Positions 47,801-56,354 of a stretch of 64,000 bases of DNA are shown piece after piece; positions within the stretch are counted from its first letter, which is position 1; each line of letters starts with the position of its first letter. Source of the stretch: Candidatus Methylacidiphilum fumarolicum (lineage in GTDB: Bacteria > Verrucomicrobiota > Verrucomicrobiia > Methylacidiphilales > Methylacidiphilaceae); contig NZ_OX458932.1 in NCBI RefSeq assembly GCF_949774925.1, forward strand, positions 682,001 to 746,000, in the 5' to 3' direction. Under the pieces are notes generated by a model. The model did not search any database. It saw only the letters and a list, made by a program, of their open reading frames with translations, and was not told where the DNA came from. Made by a program: the position numbers and the translations under genes.

Positions 47801-48796
47801 TTAGCATTCTTTGTTAGGAATTAAGGCAAGGGCCCCTTGAACTTTTCCCTTTCTTAGCCGTTCAAGGGCTTCATTGGCTTCATTTAAAGGGAAGACTTCG
47901 ACATGGGTTTGAATCTTAAAGTTGGATGCGATTTTAAAAAATTCTTCACCATCTTGTCTTGTGAGGTTTGCCACAGAAACTATTTGGCGTTCTCCCCATA
48001 AAATTTTGTATGGAAAAGATGGAATATCAGTCATATAGATCCCTGCGCAGACTACCTTTCCCCCTTTTTCTACGGCTTGAAGGGCTTGTGGAATTAAGGA
48101 TCCAACAGGAGCAAAAATAATGGCACCTTCTAGTGGAACGGGCGGAGAAGAAGTGGAATCACCAGCCCATACGGCTCCCAGAGAAAGAGCGAATTGTTGA
48201 CTGTCTTTATCTCCAGGCCTTGAAAAAGAATAAACGGCTTTAGCTTGATAATTAGCGATCTGAATAAGGATATGGGCTGCAGCGCCAAATCCATAAAAAC
48301 CAATACGTTCAGAACCTGCTAAATGTCTATAGGAGCGAAAACCAATTAAACCGGCGCAAAGCAAAGGAGCTGCTTCTTTGTCAGTATAAAGAGTTGGTAT
48401 TGGATAGCAGAACCTCTCGTCTGCTTTCATCCATTCGGCATAGCCACCATCAAGCGTATAGCCAGTAAATTCGGGATGATCACAAAGATTTTCTTTTCCA
48501 GAGAGGCAAAACTTGCATTGCCCGCATGTCTTGCCTAACCAAGGAACACCAACTCTTTGTCCTATAGAAAACCTTTTGGCTCCGGCTCCCAACTTCCTGA
48601 CGATGCCAACAACTTCATGTCCTGGAACTAGGTTTGGTTTTGGATTTGGCAACTCTCCATCCACTACGTGTAAGTCTGTCCGGCAAATCCCGCAAACAAG
48701 GACCTCCAAGAGTATTTCTCCAGGACCTGGATCGGGTATGGGAATATCTTTTAAGATCAAAGGAGCTTGTGGTTTTTCTAAGACCATTGCTTTCAT
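47801..48796 (-). CDS. Zinc-dependent alcohol dehydrogenase (AdhA/AdhP-like)
   Basis: A 331-residue medium-chain dehydrogenase. Catalytic zinc site CGICRTDLHVVDGELP (about residues 36-51) and GHEVVG (about 60), structural zinc cysteines CGQCKFCLSGKENLC (about 94-108), and a Rossmann region (IGFYGFGAAAHILIQIA, about 168-184) that departs from the usual GxGxxG as GFGAAA. It oxidises or reduces short alcohols/aldehydes; substrate open. The start codon at 48796 is the ATG of the ATGA at a HEARO junction; the longer frame upstream is element sequence. No ribosome site is evident at the junction. Confidence 0.9.
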   Translation of the reverse strand: MKAMVLEKPQAPLILKDIPIPDPGPGEILLEVLVCGICRTDLHVVDGELPNPKPNLVPGHEVVGIVRKLGAGAKRFSIGQRVGVPWLGKTCGQCKFCLSGKENLCDHPEFTGYTLDGGYAEWMKADERFCYPIPTLYTDKEAAPLLCAGLIGFRSYRHLAGSERIGFYGFGAAAHILIQIANYQAKAVYSFSRPGDKDSQQFALSLGAVWAGDSTSSPPVPLEGAIIFAPVGSLIPQALQAVEKGGKVVCAGIYMTDIPSFPYKILWGERQIVSVANLTRQDGEEFFKIASNFKIQTHVEVFPLNEANEALERLRKGKVQGALALIPNKEC

Positions 48797-49258
48797 CGAA
48801 TTTTGCGGGAAACCCCTGCGTTCAGGCCAGGGAGGGATAGCGCGGCGGCGTGAGCCGCCCCTGTTCCCGCATCTCCTTTCTCCAATGCTATCTTGGTTCA
48901 CGAATATCCATAAGGGAATAGAGAGGCGGGTTCACTCTGCCCCCCTTCCCAGGGTGTACGTCCCAACCAGCTTTTGCCAGTGACGGAGCCTGGCTGGCGT
49001 TCCTGACTCGCTTCCCTTGGGAAAGAGCGCAACCGGCTACCCGCATGCATAGGAGAAGGGGACCTTCGGCGCTTTGCCTTTCTCCTGCATGACCCCCTCC
49101 TTCCAGGGGCCGGGACTGAAGAAGTACCCCGGAATGGATCTTGTATAGCTTATCATTTACGTAGTTACTTCTTTGCATCGATCTGCTCCGTAATTATCCT
49201 GATCAACCCGACTTGTAATTACCTACAAGCCCCTCCCATTAAGGGAGGGATAGTTGAC
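48797..49258 (-). ncRNA. HEARO-type element, copy 3, flush against the alcohol dehydrogenase start
   Basis: On the minus strand: GTCAAC (49258 downward), perfect 7-bp stem CCCTCCC-TTAAT-GGGAGGG, hairpin CTTGTAG-GTAA-TTACAAG with one G-U pair, conserved ATGCAAAGAAGTAACTACGT, and a 3' end GCAGGGGTTTCCCGC, then AAATTCG and ATGA. The ATG of that ATGA begins the alcohol dehydrogenase. Length 462 bp. The guide would be the complement of 49259-49274. The base changes between copies keep the two 5' stems paired (only copy 2 has one mismatch in the first stem), which supports a selected RNA fold. Confidence 0.72.
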
Positions 49259-49447
49259 TTTTACAATCAGCTTAATAAGCTACTCTTTAATCAATTTCTT
49301 TAGCTTATCAACTTCTTTCGATTGCTGATCTTTTCCTAGCAGCCTTTTTTATCATCTTTTTCTTCTCTTTTTTTGATGATTAAAAGAGGTAGGAAAGGAA
49401 AGGGTCCCTTTATATGACACTCAAATATTACGGCTAGTTAGCTGGTA

Positions 49448-49850
49448 CTACGCCATGTATCGGCGGATGACTTCCGCTGATACGGTCCCAGCCGTTCTCA
49501 CATAAAGGCTTGCGTCCATAGATGTTCCCGGCGATATCCAATATTCTTGAGCTTCAGGAACCGTTTTCGATAGCCCCGCGGGATATATAACCCTTGAGCA
49601 GTCTTACGATCGTTGAAAGAGCCCAACGAGGCATGGCCGATACGAAGCAATGCACATGGTCGACGCCCATTTCCAAAGCTGGCAGCCGAAAGGCGAATTG
49701 TCGACAGCATTCGGCGAGGAGAGCCTTACAGACCGCGTTCACCTCGCCGGATAGGATTCAGCGACAGTATTTTGGTTTCCATAGGAAGGGATAGGCGAGC
49801 TAATAATGTGTCCATCTCGTTTTTTCGGTTTACAATGGATCAGTTATAAC
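49448..49850 (-). pseudogene. tnpA: IS200/IS605 TnpA with stop and frameshift
   Basis: Readable as YPFLWKPKYCR, then an in-frame TGA, then ILSGEVNAVCKALLAECCRQ, the intact HUH motif in DHVHCFVSAMPRW, and LKGYISR. A frameshift and a stop follow before VRTAGTVSAEVIRRYMA and TAG at 49448. The order and motifs are those of the IS200-type Y1 transposase; the start is not identifiable. Confidence 0.75.
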
Positions 49851-49855
49851 GCGAA

Positions 49856-50900
49856 GATACCAACTATGGAACTGGTCCGTCTCCTATCCTTGAAGCGTAT
49901 CTCCAAAAGAGAGGCTTCCCATCATTCGGCAAGGCCAGATAGTGGCGGCCAAGATCTGTATGGCCTGCCGAGACAGGCATTTCAAGGCTCGCTAGACGAA
50001 TGAGACATGGCCTGGAGATAGAGAATCCCAAAAATCCACCGCCGCAGGTCGCTACGGCTGGCATGCTCAAAGCGCACAGCAGGTCGTTTACGTCTTCAAG
50101 TAGCTGTAGAAGCAACTGGCAGGAGCCGCCGCGCAGGCCGCAAGACCATCCGCTATCCATATAAGGACAGGCGCTATTTTCCCCAGATGTGGGCAGCCTA
50201 AGCAATGGGATGAGAGGAAGAGCGGAGGGTTCTCCCTATAAGACGAAGAGGTTCGTCTCTGATATTGCCACGTCCAGCTTGGCTCTCAGGCAAATCCGCT
50301 TGCCTGATCTTCAGGAATTGTTTGCCCAACGAATGGCACCTATCCCTGGTCGAATCGACTGTCGATTCGGACTCGCAATCAGTCATGGAACGGCATGCGA
50401 CGGTGGATTTCATCCAGATACACCAGATCACCGTAGTCTCTAACAACGGGAATGCCTCGGTTGTTTCCGAGAGATGCCTGCGCTACAAAAGCATTCGGAA
50501 TGTCGTGAAATTCTGCCTGTATCATGGAATTCAGTCCCTATTCGCTGGCAATTCTGATGGCGTTAGCCGCGGCGCCTGCAGAGGCGATCACAACCAGCGG
50601 ATGAGCCAGTGGGAATCTGGCAAGGTGATAGACTATTTGATACAGAAGAGAGAGGAAACCTGCATGGAGTGCTTCACTGGTGACAAGCGATGCAGGTCTG
50701 GCCGGTGTCAAGAATGCGGCCATGGTCATAAGCCTAATGGATGGAATGGGCGATACCCGGAATGTGGCTTTCAGGGCACCGGGATGTAGTCGGTGGTGTC
50801 AACAGGCATCCGTTAGCTTTCGGTCAGGTGGTGTCGTACCCAACGCGCATCATGTATCTGCTACCCAGCCCTCTGCCAGGACTGGTCGCCGGGGTAAATA
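49856..50900 (+). pseudogene. tnpB: TnpB, heavily degraded
   Basis: Only scattered fragments read as TnpB: KTIRYPYKDRRYFPQMW (about 50140-50200), CMECFTGDKRCRSGRCQECG near 50660, and GHRDVVGGVNRHPLAFGQVV (about 50777-50835), which is the zinc-finger and terminal region with the last catalytic Asp. Frames change repeatedly with many stops. Placement rests on position opposite tnpA and on the zinc-finger remnant. Confidence 0.6.
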
Positions 50901-51022
50901 ATCGGCAGGCGGGAAGCAGGTGTAGCCTGGACATGGACCAAAGTTGTCTAGCTGCAGCACAGCCTCAAGCACCATCGGTTCCTCGGCGGGTTCCCCATGA
51001 GGATGCCCACAAGCCGTGCATA
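50813..51022 (+). repeat. IS right end, copy A (210 bp)
   Basis: End of tnpB plus the non-coding right end: GTCGTACCCAACGCG, ACCCAGCCCTCTG, GCAGGTGTAGCCTGGACA, AAAGTTGTCTAGCT and the final CCCACAAGCCGTGCATA. The same ordered blocks occur on the minus strand at 54071-54281. In tnpB elements this stretch also acts as the guide RNA scaffold; the following bases would be the guide. Confidence 0.7.
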
Positions 51023-51232
51023 CTAGCTAGAAACTCATCCGCTTTAGTGGGTGTTACTATTTGGTCTTGTAGAAGTATAAAGTTTGTTGAAATTCTCCCT
51101 CCTTTTAGAGGCCGACTCCCATGACTCCAAAAGACAGAAAAGTATGATTATTTTGAGGCAATGCGCTGTTAAAAAAAGAGTTTAAAAATGCGTTGACCCT
51201 CCTCTTCATTTTGCTTATAAGGGTCAAGTTGA

Positions 51233-53710
51233 ATGATTTTTCCCGCACGTTCTCAAGGGGTCCACTATTTTTATTTTATTGAAAAACCCGCTCGACCTTT
51301 TCTTTACTTAAGAAACTCAAAGTTTTATGTCTGTGGTTGGTTTTTTGATGCTGAGGGGAAAGCAGCCAAACAAATTAAGGTGCAAAGCAAAAAAGATGTG
51401 TTTTTTTGTCACCCCATGGAAAGGACCGATATCCAAAAAAAATATGCCTCGGCTGATCTTTCGGTGGATCCAATGTGTGGTTTTGAACGGTTTTGTGATC
51501 TTAGTAGAGGTATTAAGTTTGTTCAAATCTTTGCACTCCTTTCTTCGGGCTCATGGATAGAGTTGAGTCGACACCTTGTCGTCGTGTTCAAGTCCAAACA
51601 TTGGAGGAAGAAAAGAATCGAAAAAAAAATTGAAGTTTTTTCTGCCTTCCCTAAACCTGAAACTCCCTCTTTAAGTCCAATCACTCAAAATACCCAATGG
51701 CTTAAACATTCACTATTGTTTTTTTTGAACAATCCTAAGACAACTCTTAAATTCCCTGTTTTTTCAAACCCTCTTTTGAGTATTGTCATATCCACCAGGA
51801 ATAGAGCCGAATTACTCTATCAATGCTTTCAATCCATTCTGGCATATGTAGGATTGCCTTACGAATTGATCGTTGCTGATAATGCTTCAACAGATGAGAC
51901 GCCCCTGCTCCTGGCCAAAACCGAAGGCATCAAAACCTTTAGGAATGATACTGATCTGGAGTATTTGCTTAGCGTTAATAAAGCCGCGTTGCTGGCTAAA
52001 GCCCCATACCTTCTCCTATTGAACAATGATATTATTCTTAGCCCACAAAGTGTAGACCAAATGATAAGAACTATGGAATCTTATCCGCGCTGTGCTGCTG
52101 TGGGCTGTAAGCTTGTTAGGCCAGATGGGACTCTACAGGAAGCAGGGTCTATTGTTTGGGCTGATGGGAGTGCCCTTGCCTACGGAAGGAATGATCCAGA
52201 TCCAATGAGGTCTGAGTATAACTTTGTACGAGAGGTGGATTATTGTTCAGCGGCTTGTCTGCTAGTGCGTAGAGAATTATGGGAAAAACTTGGCGGCTAT
52301 GATCCACAGTATGCTCCCGCCTATTATGAAGATAGTGATCTTTGTATGAGTCTTTGGGCCATGGGTTATAAAGTTCTGTACCAGCCGGCAGCCTTGGTTT
52401 TTCATTATGAATTTGGAAGCCGTCCACTTGAAACTATCAAAGCCATGATGGAAAAAAACCGGTGGAAATTCTTAGAAAAATGGAAGCAACAATTGCAATT
52501 GATGCACAGAGATGATGGTGATGTGTTGAAAGCCCGAGACAAGCGACATCAATCCGTCTATTTAGCAGAGAAGGAGAAAAAAAGTAGCTGTTTTAAAGGC
52601 AGGATATTAGTTCTGGATGATTGTGTTCCTCATTTCATGATGGGAAAAGGCTTTCCTAGGGCAATTACAATATTGCAGCTTCTCGATCAGTTAGGATATT
52701 TTGTGACCTTTTATCCCATGCTCTCCCAAGAGTATTCTAAGAAACATTTGGAAATGACTTTTATGGAAAAAATTGAGCTGATGATTGGATGGAGCTCAGA
52801 ACGACTTGAAGATTTTTTGCAGGAAAGAAAGGATTATTACGATTTTATTTTTGTGAGTCGTATCCACAACTTTGTGCCTGTGGCTAAGCTTATTAAAAAA
52901 AGACCTGATTTATTTAGCAACACCAGAGTTATCTACGATGCCGAAGCGATCTTTGCAAGAAGAGAAATTTTGAAGAAAAGCCTTGAAGGTTTTGCACTGA
53001 AGGAAAACGAAAAAAAAGAATTAATCGATAAAGAGCTTCTAATAGCCCAATATGCTCACAGGGTTGTTGCGGTCTCCAAAGAAGAAGCTCAATATTTTCA
53101 GCAAAAGGGTTTTGATGTGCATATTCTTGGCCATTCGATTCATTGCAAGCCTACTGAGGGTAGCTTTGAACAAAGATCGGGCTTTCTTTTTGTTGGGTAT
53201 ATGGGCGAGGAAAGTCCTAATACCGATGGCTTATCATGGTTTTCCCACTATGTGCTTCCGCATTTAAAAAAGAAAATCCCCTCTAGCTTTGAGGTGCTAG
53301 CTATAGGTCAGGTTTCAGAAGAGTTTGTAGAACAACTTAGCCCTTTGGGAATAAAGTTCTTGGGCCTTGTGGAAGATCTTCAACCCTTCTTTGAAAAATG
53401 CAGAGTTTTTATTGCTCCAACCCGTTATGCAGCTGGAATTCCAATGAAAGTGCATGAAGCAGCTTCCTATGGCTTGCCGGTTGTGGCAAGCCAGCTTTTA
53501 GCTAAGCAACTCGCATGGATCCCAGGAGAAGAATTGCTTGCTGCTGATTCTCCAGAAGATTTTGCTGTCTGTTGTGAAAAACTTTATCAAGATGCATTCT
53601 TATGGAAAAAGATAAGAGAGAGCGCGCTCAACAAGGTCAAAATTGATTGTGATCCTAAACGGTTCGAAGAAAATCTTCTATCCTTATTTGTATTTCCTAG
53701 GAATCAATAA
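51233..53710 (+). CDS. Two-domain glycosyltransferase (GT2 plus GT4)
   Basis: An 825-residue protein. Residues about 1-140 form an unassigned N-terminal domain (FYVCGWFFDAEGKAAKQIKV), also seen before GT2 domains in other large glycosyltransferases. Residues about 180-430 are a GT2 domain (SIVISTRNRAELLYQCFQSI, NND metal motif in LLLLNNDIILS, ED in YYEDSDLCMSLWAMGYKVLY). Residues about 455-815 are a GT4/GT-B domain (FLFVGYMGEESPNTDGLSWF, IAPTRYAAGIPMKVHEAASY). Such fusions build cell-surface polysaccharide or O-antigen. AT-rich like the core genome, yet bracketed by inverted IS right ends. No other polysaccharide genes adjoin it. The ribosome site is weak. Confidence 0.88.
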   Translation: MIFPARSQGVHYFYFIEKPARPFLYLRNSKFYVCGWFFDAEGKAAKQIKVQSKKDVFFCHPMERTDIQKKYASADLSVDPMCGFERFCDLSRGIKFVQIFALLSSGSWIELSRHLVVVFKSKHWRKKRIEKKIEVFSAFPKPETPSLSPITQNTQWLKHSLLFFLNNPKTTLKFPVFSNPLLSIVISTRNRAELLYQCFQSILAYVGLPYELIVADNASTDETPLLLAKTEGIKTFRNDTDLEYLLSVNKAALLAKAPYLLLLNNDIILSPQSVDQMIRTMESYPRCAAVGCKLVRPDGTLQEAGSIVWADGSALAYGRNDPDPMRSEYNFVREVDYCSAACLLVRRELWEKLGGYDPQYAPAYYEDSDLCMSLWAMGYKVLYQPAALVFHYEFGSRPLETIKAMMEKNRWKFLEKWKQQLQLMHRDDGDVLKARDKRHQSVYLAEKEKKSSCFKGRILVLDDCVPHFMMGKGFPRAITILQLLDQLGYFVTFYPMLSQEYSKKHLEMTFMEKIELMIGWSSERLEDFLQERKDYYDFIFVSRIHNFVPVAKLIKKRPDLFSNTRVIYDAEAIFARREILKKSLEGFALKENEKKELIDKELLIAQYAHRVVAVSKEEAQYFQQKGFDVHILGHSIHCKPTEGSFEQRSGFLFVGYMGEESPNTDGLSWFSHYVLPHLKKKIPSSFEVLAIGQVSEEFVEQLSPLGIKFLGLVEDLQPFFEKCRVFIAPTRYAAGIPMKVHEAASYGLPVVASQLLAKQLAWIPGEELLAADSPEDFAVCCEKLYQDAFLWKKIRESALNKVKIDCDPKRFEENLLSLFVFPRNQ

Positions 53711-54070
53711 AGCATGTGAGATAGGTTGCTATTAGCGTTGCTGTTGGGACGATTCCTATCAAGCGAAACCAAAATGCTAGCCACATCTTGGAGTAAGATG
53801 TTGAAGATGCTTTGGATGAAAAAAAAATTCTTCCCGCTTAGAGACTAGCCAGCATGGTCTTGTCCGGGGAGTTATATTAGGAGGTCGAGGAAAGGTGATA
53901 TTGGTAAAATGCCTGCAAGAAACTCCATCGCGTATATATCGTAGCTTTAGAGGAATTTTTTCGAAGACAAGCCATCAGTCTCTTATCCAACTTGAGGAAT
54001 ATGCCATAATGAGCAGCATCAGTTCGGTTGTGACACTCTCAACCCTCTGAACGGGTGATCTTCTTGTTAA
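53711..54070. other. Intergenic region, nothing recognised
   Basis: A 360-base gap between the glycosyltransferase stop and the inverted IS right end. A minor open frame through 53890-54050 has no recognisable motif. No hairpin with T-run and no RNA gene was seen. Confidence 0.4.
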
Positions 54071-54281
54071 TATGCACGGCTTGTGGGAAGTCCCCGTGGA
54101 GAACCCGCCGGCGAACCGGCGGTGTTTGAGGCCGTGCTTTAGCTAGACAACTTTGGCCCGTGTCCAGGCTACACCTGCTTTCTGGCTGCCAGTTGTTCAT
54201 CCCGGCGGCCCGCCCTCACAGAGGGCTGGGTCGCAAATATGTGATACTCGTTGGGTACGGCACCACCTGCCCGAAGGCTAG
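54071..54281 (-). repeat. IS right end, copy B (inverted relative to copy A)
   Basis: On the minus strand it carries the same blocks as 50813-51022: GTGCCGTACCCAACGAG, ACCCAGCCCTCTG, GCAGGTGTAGCCTGGACA, AAAGTTGTCTAGCT and CCCACAAGCCGTGCATA. It also keeps a clear hairpin CCGCCGG-TTCG-CCGGCGG. The tnpB body that should lie at higher coordinates is missing, because the group II intron begins 13 bases beyond. Confidence 0.7.
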
Positions 54282-54813
54282 CTGATCTTCCGCGTGCGCC
54301 GTGGAAAGGGTGCATCGCCCAGTGGGGTGGCAGTGAACCCCATCCGGCAACTATTGCTCCAGCCGGAAGCGCTTGGGGCGGCTACTGGCGGCAACGCTGG
54401 TGGTCGAAGCCCCTGGGAAAAGGCTCGGAAAGCGGGTCAGCGAGCAAGCAGGCCGTAATGCGAATGAACGCTGAACAAAGCCTCGAAAAGGGCAATGCGG
54501 ACGCCGAGCTGGTGCCAAATAGGCGAAGGCCGATGTTTCCCCGGGAAGGAGAGCAATGGAGGCACTGGGGAAAGCCGCCGGGGTATTGGGCGACGGCATG
54601 CTTGCAAAGGGAGATGCATCAACACGGGAGACCCATCCGGTTGGGATCCTGGCGGAGCCAGGCGGACCGACCGCTGCCCTGCGAGGGACGGAGCGGAATC
54701 AGGTGGGAATCGGATAGGTCCATAGTACCTGGGAAGTCGGAGAAAGGCCGATGGAGGGAAGGGACCTTAGTTCAAGGGAAACGCCCGAAAGAGCGAGAGC
54801 AGGGAGATTGGCA

Positions 54814-56132
54814 GTGAGTCTAGAACCTCCCGAGAGTGTTTGGAAGCTCCAGATGGCGTTGCAGGAGAAAGCGAAGGCAAATCTGACCTATCGCTTCTAT
54901 ACTCTCTACGACAAGCTCTACCGCAAGGACGTGCTCGAACACGCCTGGGTAGTCTGCCGGAAGAACGGCGGAGCGGCCGGAGTGGATGGGCAGAGGTTTG
55001 AGCGGATCGAGGAAGAGGGTGTGGATGGCTGGTTGGATCGACTGGCGGAGGAACTCCGCAACAAGACCTATATGCCGGAAGCGGTTCGGCGGGTATGGAT
55101 TCCCAACCCGACGGAAAGCAGAGGCCCTTAGGGGTACCGACGATCCGGGATCGGGTGGCACAGATGGCAGCGGTCCTTGTGCTGGCACCGATCTTCGAGG
55201 TCGATTTACCGGAAGAACAGTATGCCTACCGAGAAGGGCGAAGCGCCCTGGACGCGGTAAAGCAGGTGCATGCCCTCCTAAGGAAGGGCTATACTGAGGT
55301 GATCGACGCCGACCTCTGCGGCTACTTCGATAGCATTCCCCATGATCCACTTCTTAAGAGCCTGGCCCGACGGATCTCCGACGGGACGATGCTCGCTCTG
55401 TTGAAGGCATGGTTGGAGATGGCCGTCGAAGAAGAAGACGAGGATGGGAGGAAGCAGCGGCGGACCCAGGCCAAGGATAGCGGGCGGGGGACCCCGCAAG
55501 GAGCCCCCCTCTCTCCACTCCTGGCCAACCTCTATATGAGGCGGTTTATTTTGGACTGGAAGCGGCAAGGCTGGGAAGCAAAGTAAAAGGCGCGAATCGT
55601 TTCGTAAGCCGACGACTAGGTGATTCTCTGCCGCCGCTCCGCCCAGGAAGCAAGAAAATCAATGGAACAGATCATGACGCGGATCGGGCTTAGGGTAAAC
55701 TCGGAAAAGACCCGGATCTGCCGAGTGCCGGAGCAGAGATTCGACTTTCTCGGCTAGACCTTTGGTCTCTGCTACCAGCCCATCACGGGACGTAGCTATC
55801 TGGGAACTCGGCTCTCCAAGAAACGGGTGTTACGGCTTCTCCTCAGCGTGAGCGAGGCGACTTGCTGGAGTACCCAAGGAAAGGAAAGCGCCGAGAGGGT
55901 CTCGTTCCTCAACTGTCGGCTGCAAGGATGGGCGAACTACTTCTGGCTTGGATCGGTAAGCCGATCCTATCGGGCGGTGGACCGCCACGTGAGGGATCGG
56001 CTCCGCCGGTGGCTCTGTCGAAAGCATAAAATCTCTAGGCAGGGAAGGACTCGTTTCCCGAATCAATATCACTTGGAGAAACTGGCTCTTATCTCGCTGG
56101 TGGACTTTGCGCGGAGCCTGCCGTGGGCGTAA
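54814..56132 (+). pseudogene. Group II intron reverse transcriptase/maturase, inactivated
   Basis: GTG start behind AGGGAGA. Reads ALQEKAKANLTYRFYTLYDK, then NGGAAGVDG and RRVWIPNP, where a one-base deletion (about 55110) shifts to DGKQRPLGVPTIRDRV. It continues with DADLCGYFDSIPHDPL and GTPQGAPLSPLLANLYMRRF. A TAA follows WEAK, and the catalytic YADD is written TAA-GCC-GAC-GAC-TAG: both the Tyr and the residue after the second Asp are stops. Another TAG interrupts FLG-TFGLCY. The maturase thumb (LNCRLQGWANYFWLGSVSRS) remains. At least four stops and one frameshift, so not functional. Confidence 0.85.
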
Positions 56133-56152
56133 TCCTGCCCCACTCTTGTCCG

Positions 56153-56187
56153 AAAGCCGGATGCGGGAAACCCGCTCATCCGATTTG
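56153..56187 (+). ncRNA. Group II intron domain V
   Basis: AAAGCCGGATGCGGGAAACC followed by CGCTCATCCGATTT folds as an outer CGGAT/ATCCG stem and an inner GCGGG-AAA-CCCGC hairpin, with AGC at the base: the catalytic triad position of domain V. It follows the maturase stop by about 20 bases, the normal place. Confidence 0.6.
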
Positions 56188-56327
56188 ACGAGCGGGGAGT
56201 GGAATCGGACGGTAGGGAGAAATACTCAGGCACTGTCATACCGAAAGGGGCAGCCCCCGCTATGGCCCTCCTACGTCGCACCGCGCCACTCCTCGACTCT
56301 ACAAAATTGCGTCATAAGTGATAGCAA

Positions 56328-56353
56328 CAGAACGAAATAGATTTTTCGTTCTG
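56328..56353 (-). terminator. Hairpin after the IS1634 transposase
   Basis: CAGAACGAAA-TAGATT-TTTCGTTCTG is a perfect 10-bp stem with a 6-base loop, starting 2 bases beyond the transposase stop. There is no long T-run, so it may act as a terminator or as protection against readthrough. Confidence 0.45.
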
Positions 56354-56354
56354 C

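Larger units (their letters stand above)
49448..51022. mobile_element. Decayed IS605-type element, second family
   Basis: A divergent tnpA (minus) / tnpB (plus) element with GC-rich composition in AT-rich surroundings. tnpA is close to complete but broken; tnpB survives as fragments. The right end (50813-51022) recurs in inverted orientation at 54071-54281, so the element family was present at least twice here. Its sequence is unrelated to the element at 31.4 kb. About 190 bases between it and HEARO copy 3 show nothing. Confidence 0.7.
54294..56302 (+). mobile_element. Group II intron (bacterial), with decayed maturase
   Basis: The 5' end GTGCGCC (54294) fits the GUGYG consensus. A structured, GC-rich 520 bases precede a reverse-transcriptase reading frame. 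Domain V is recognisable at 56153-56187. A long stem GGGGAGTGG (56194-56202) with CCACTCCT (56286-56293) could be domain VI, and the intron would end at CTAC about 56302, matching the AY 3' consensus. Total about 2.0 kb, normal for a bacterial group II intron. It lies within 13 bases of the IS605 right end. The 3' boundary is tentative. Confidence 0.7.

Noticed and set aside
47801-48901. Longer alcohol dehydrogenase frame extending to 48901
   Set aside because: The 35 extra residues are HEARO sequence and match the spurious leader of hpnC; the enzyme starts at 48796.
50265-50789. 174-codon frame as an intact protein
   Set aside because: Only its last part resembles a TnpB zinc finger; the frame is interrupted relative to TnpB and lies in a decayed IS.
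49498-51124. Assignment of this region to the same IS family as 31.4-32.7 kb
   Set aside because: The right ends differ (GCCGTGCATA against GAGGTCAA) and the TnpA sequences are not close.
54251-54817. 188-codon open frame at the 5' part of the group II intron
   Set aside because: It lies in the intron's structured domains I-III, has no motif and arises from GC-rich composition.
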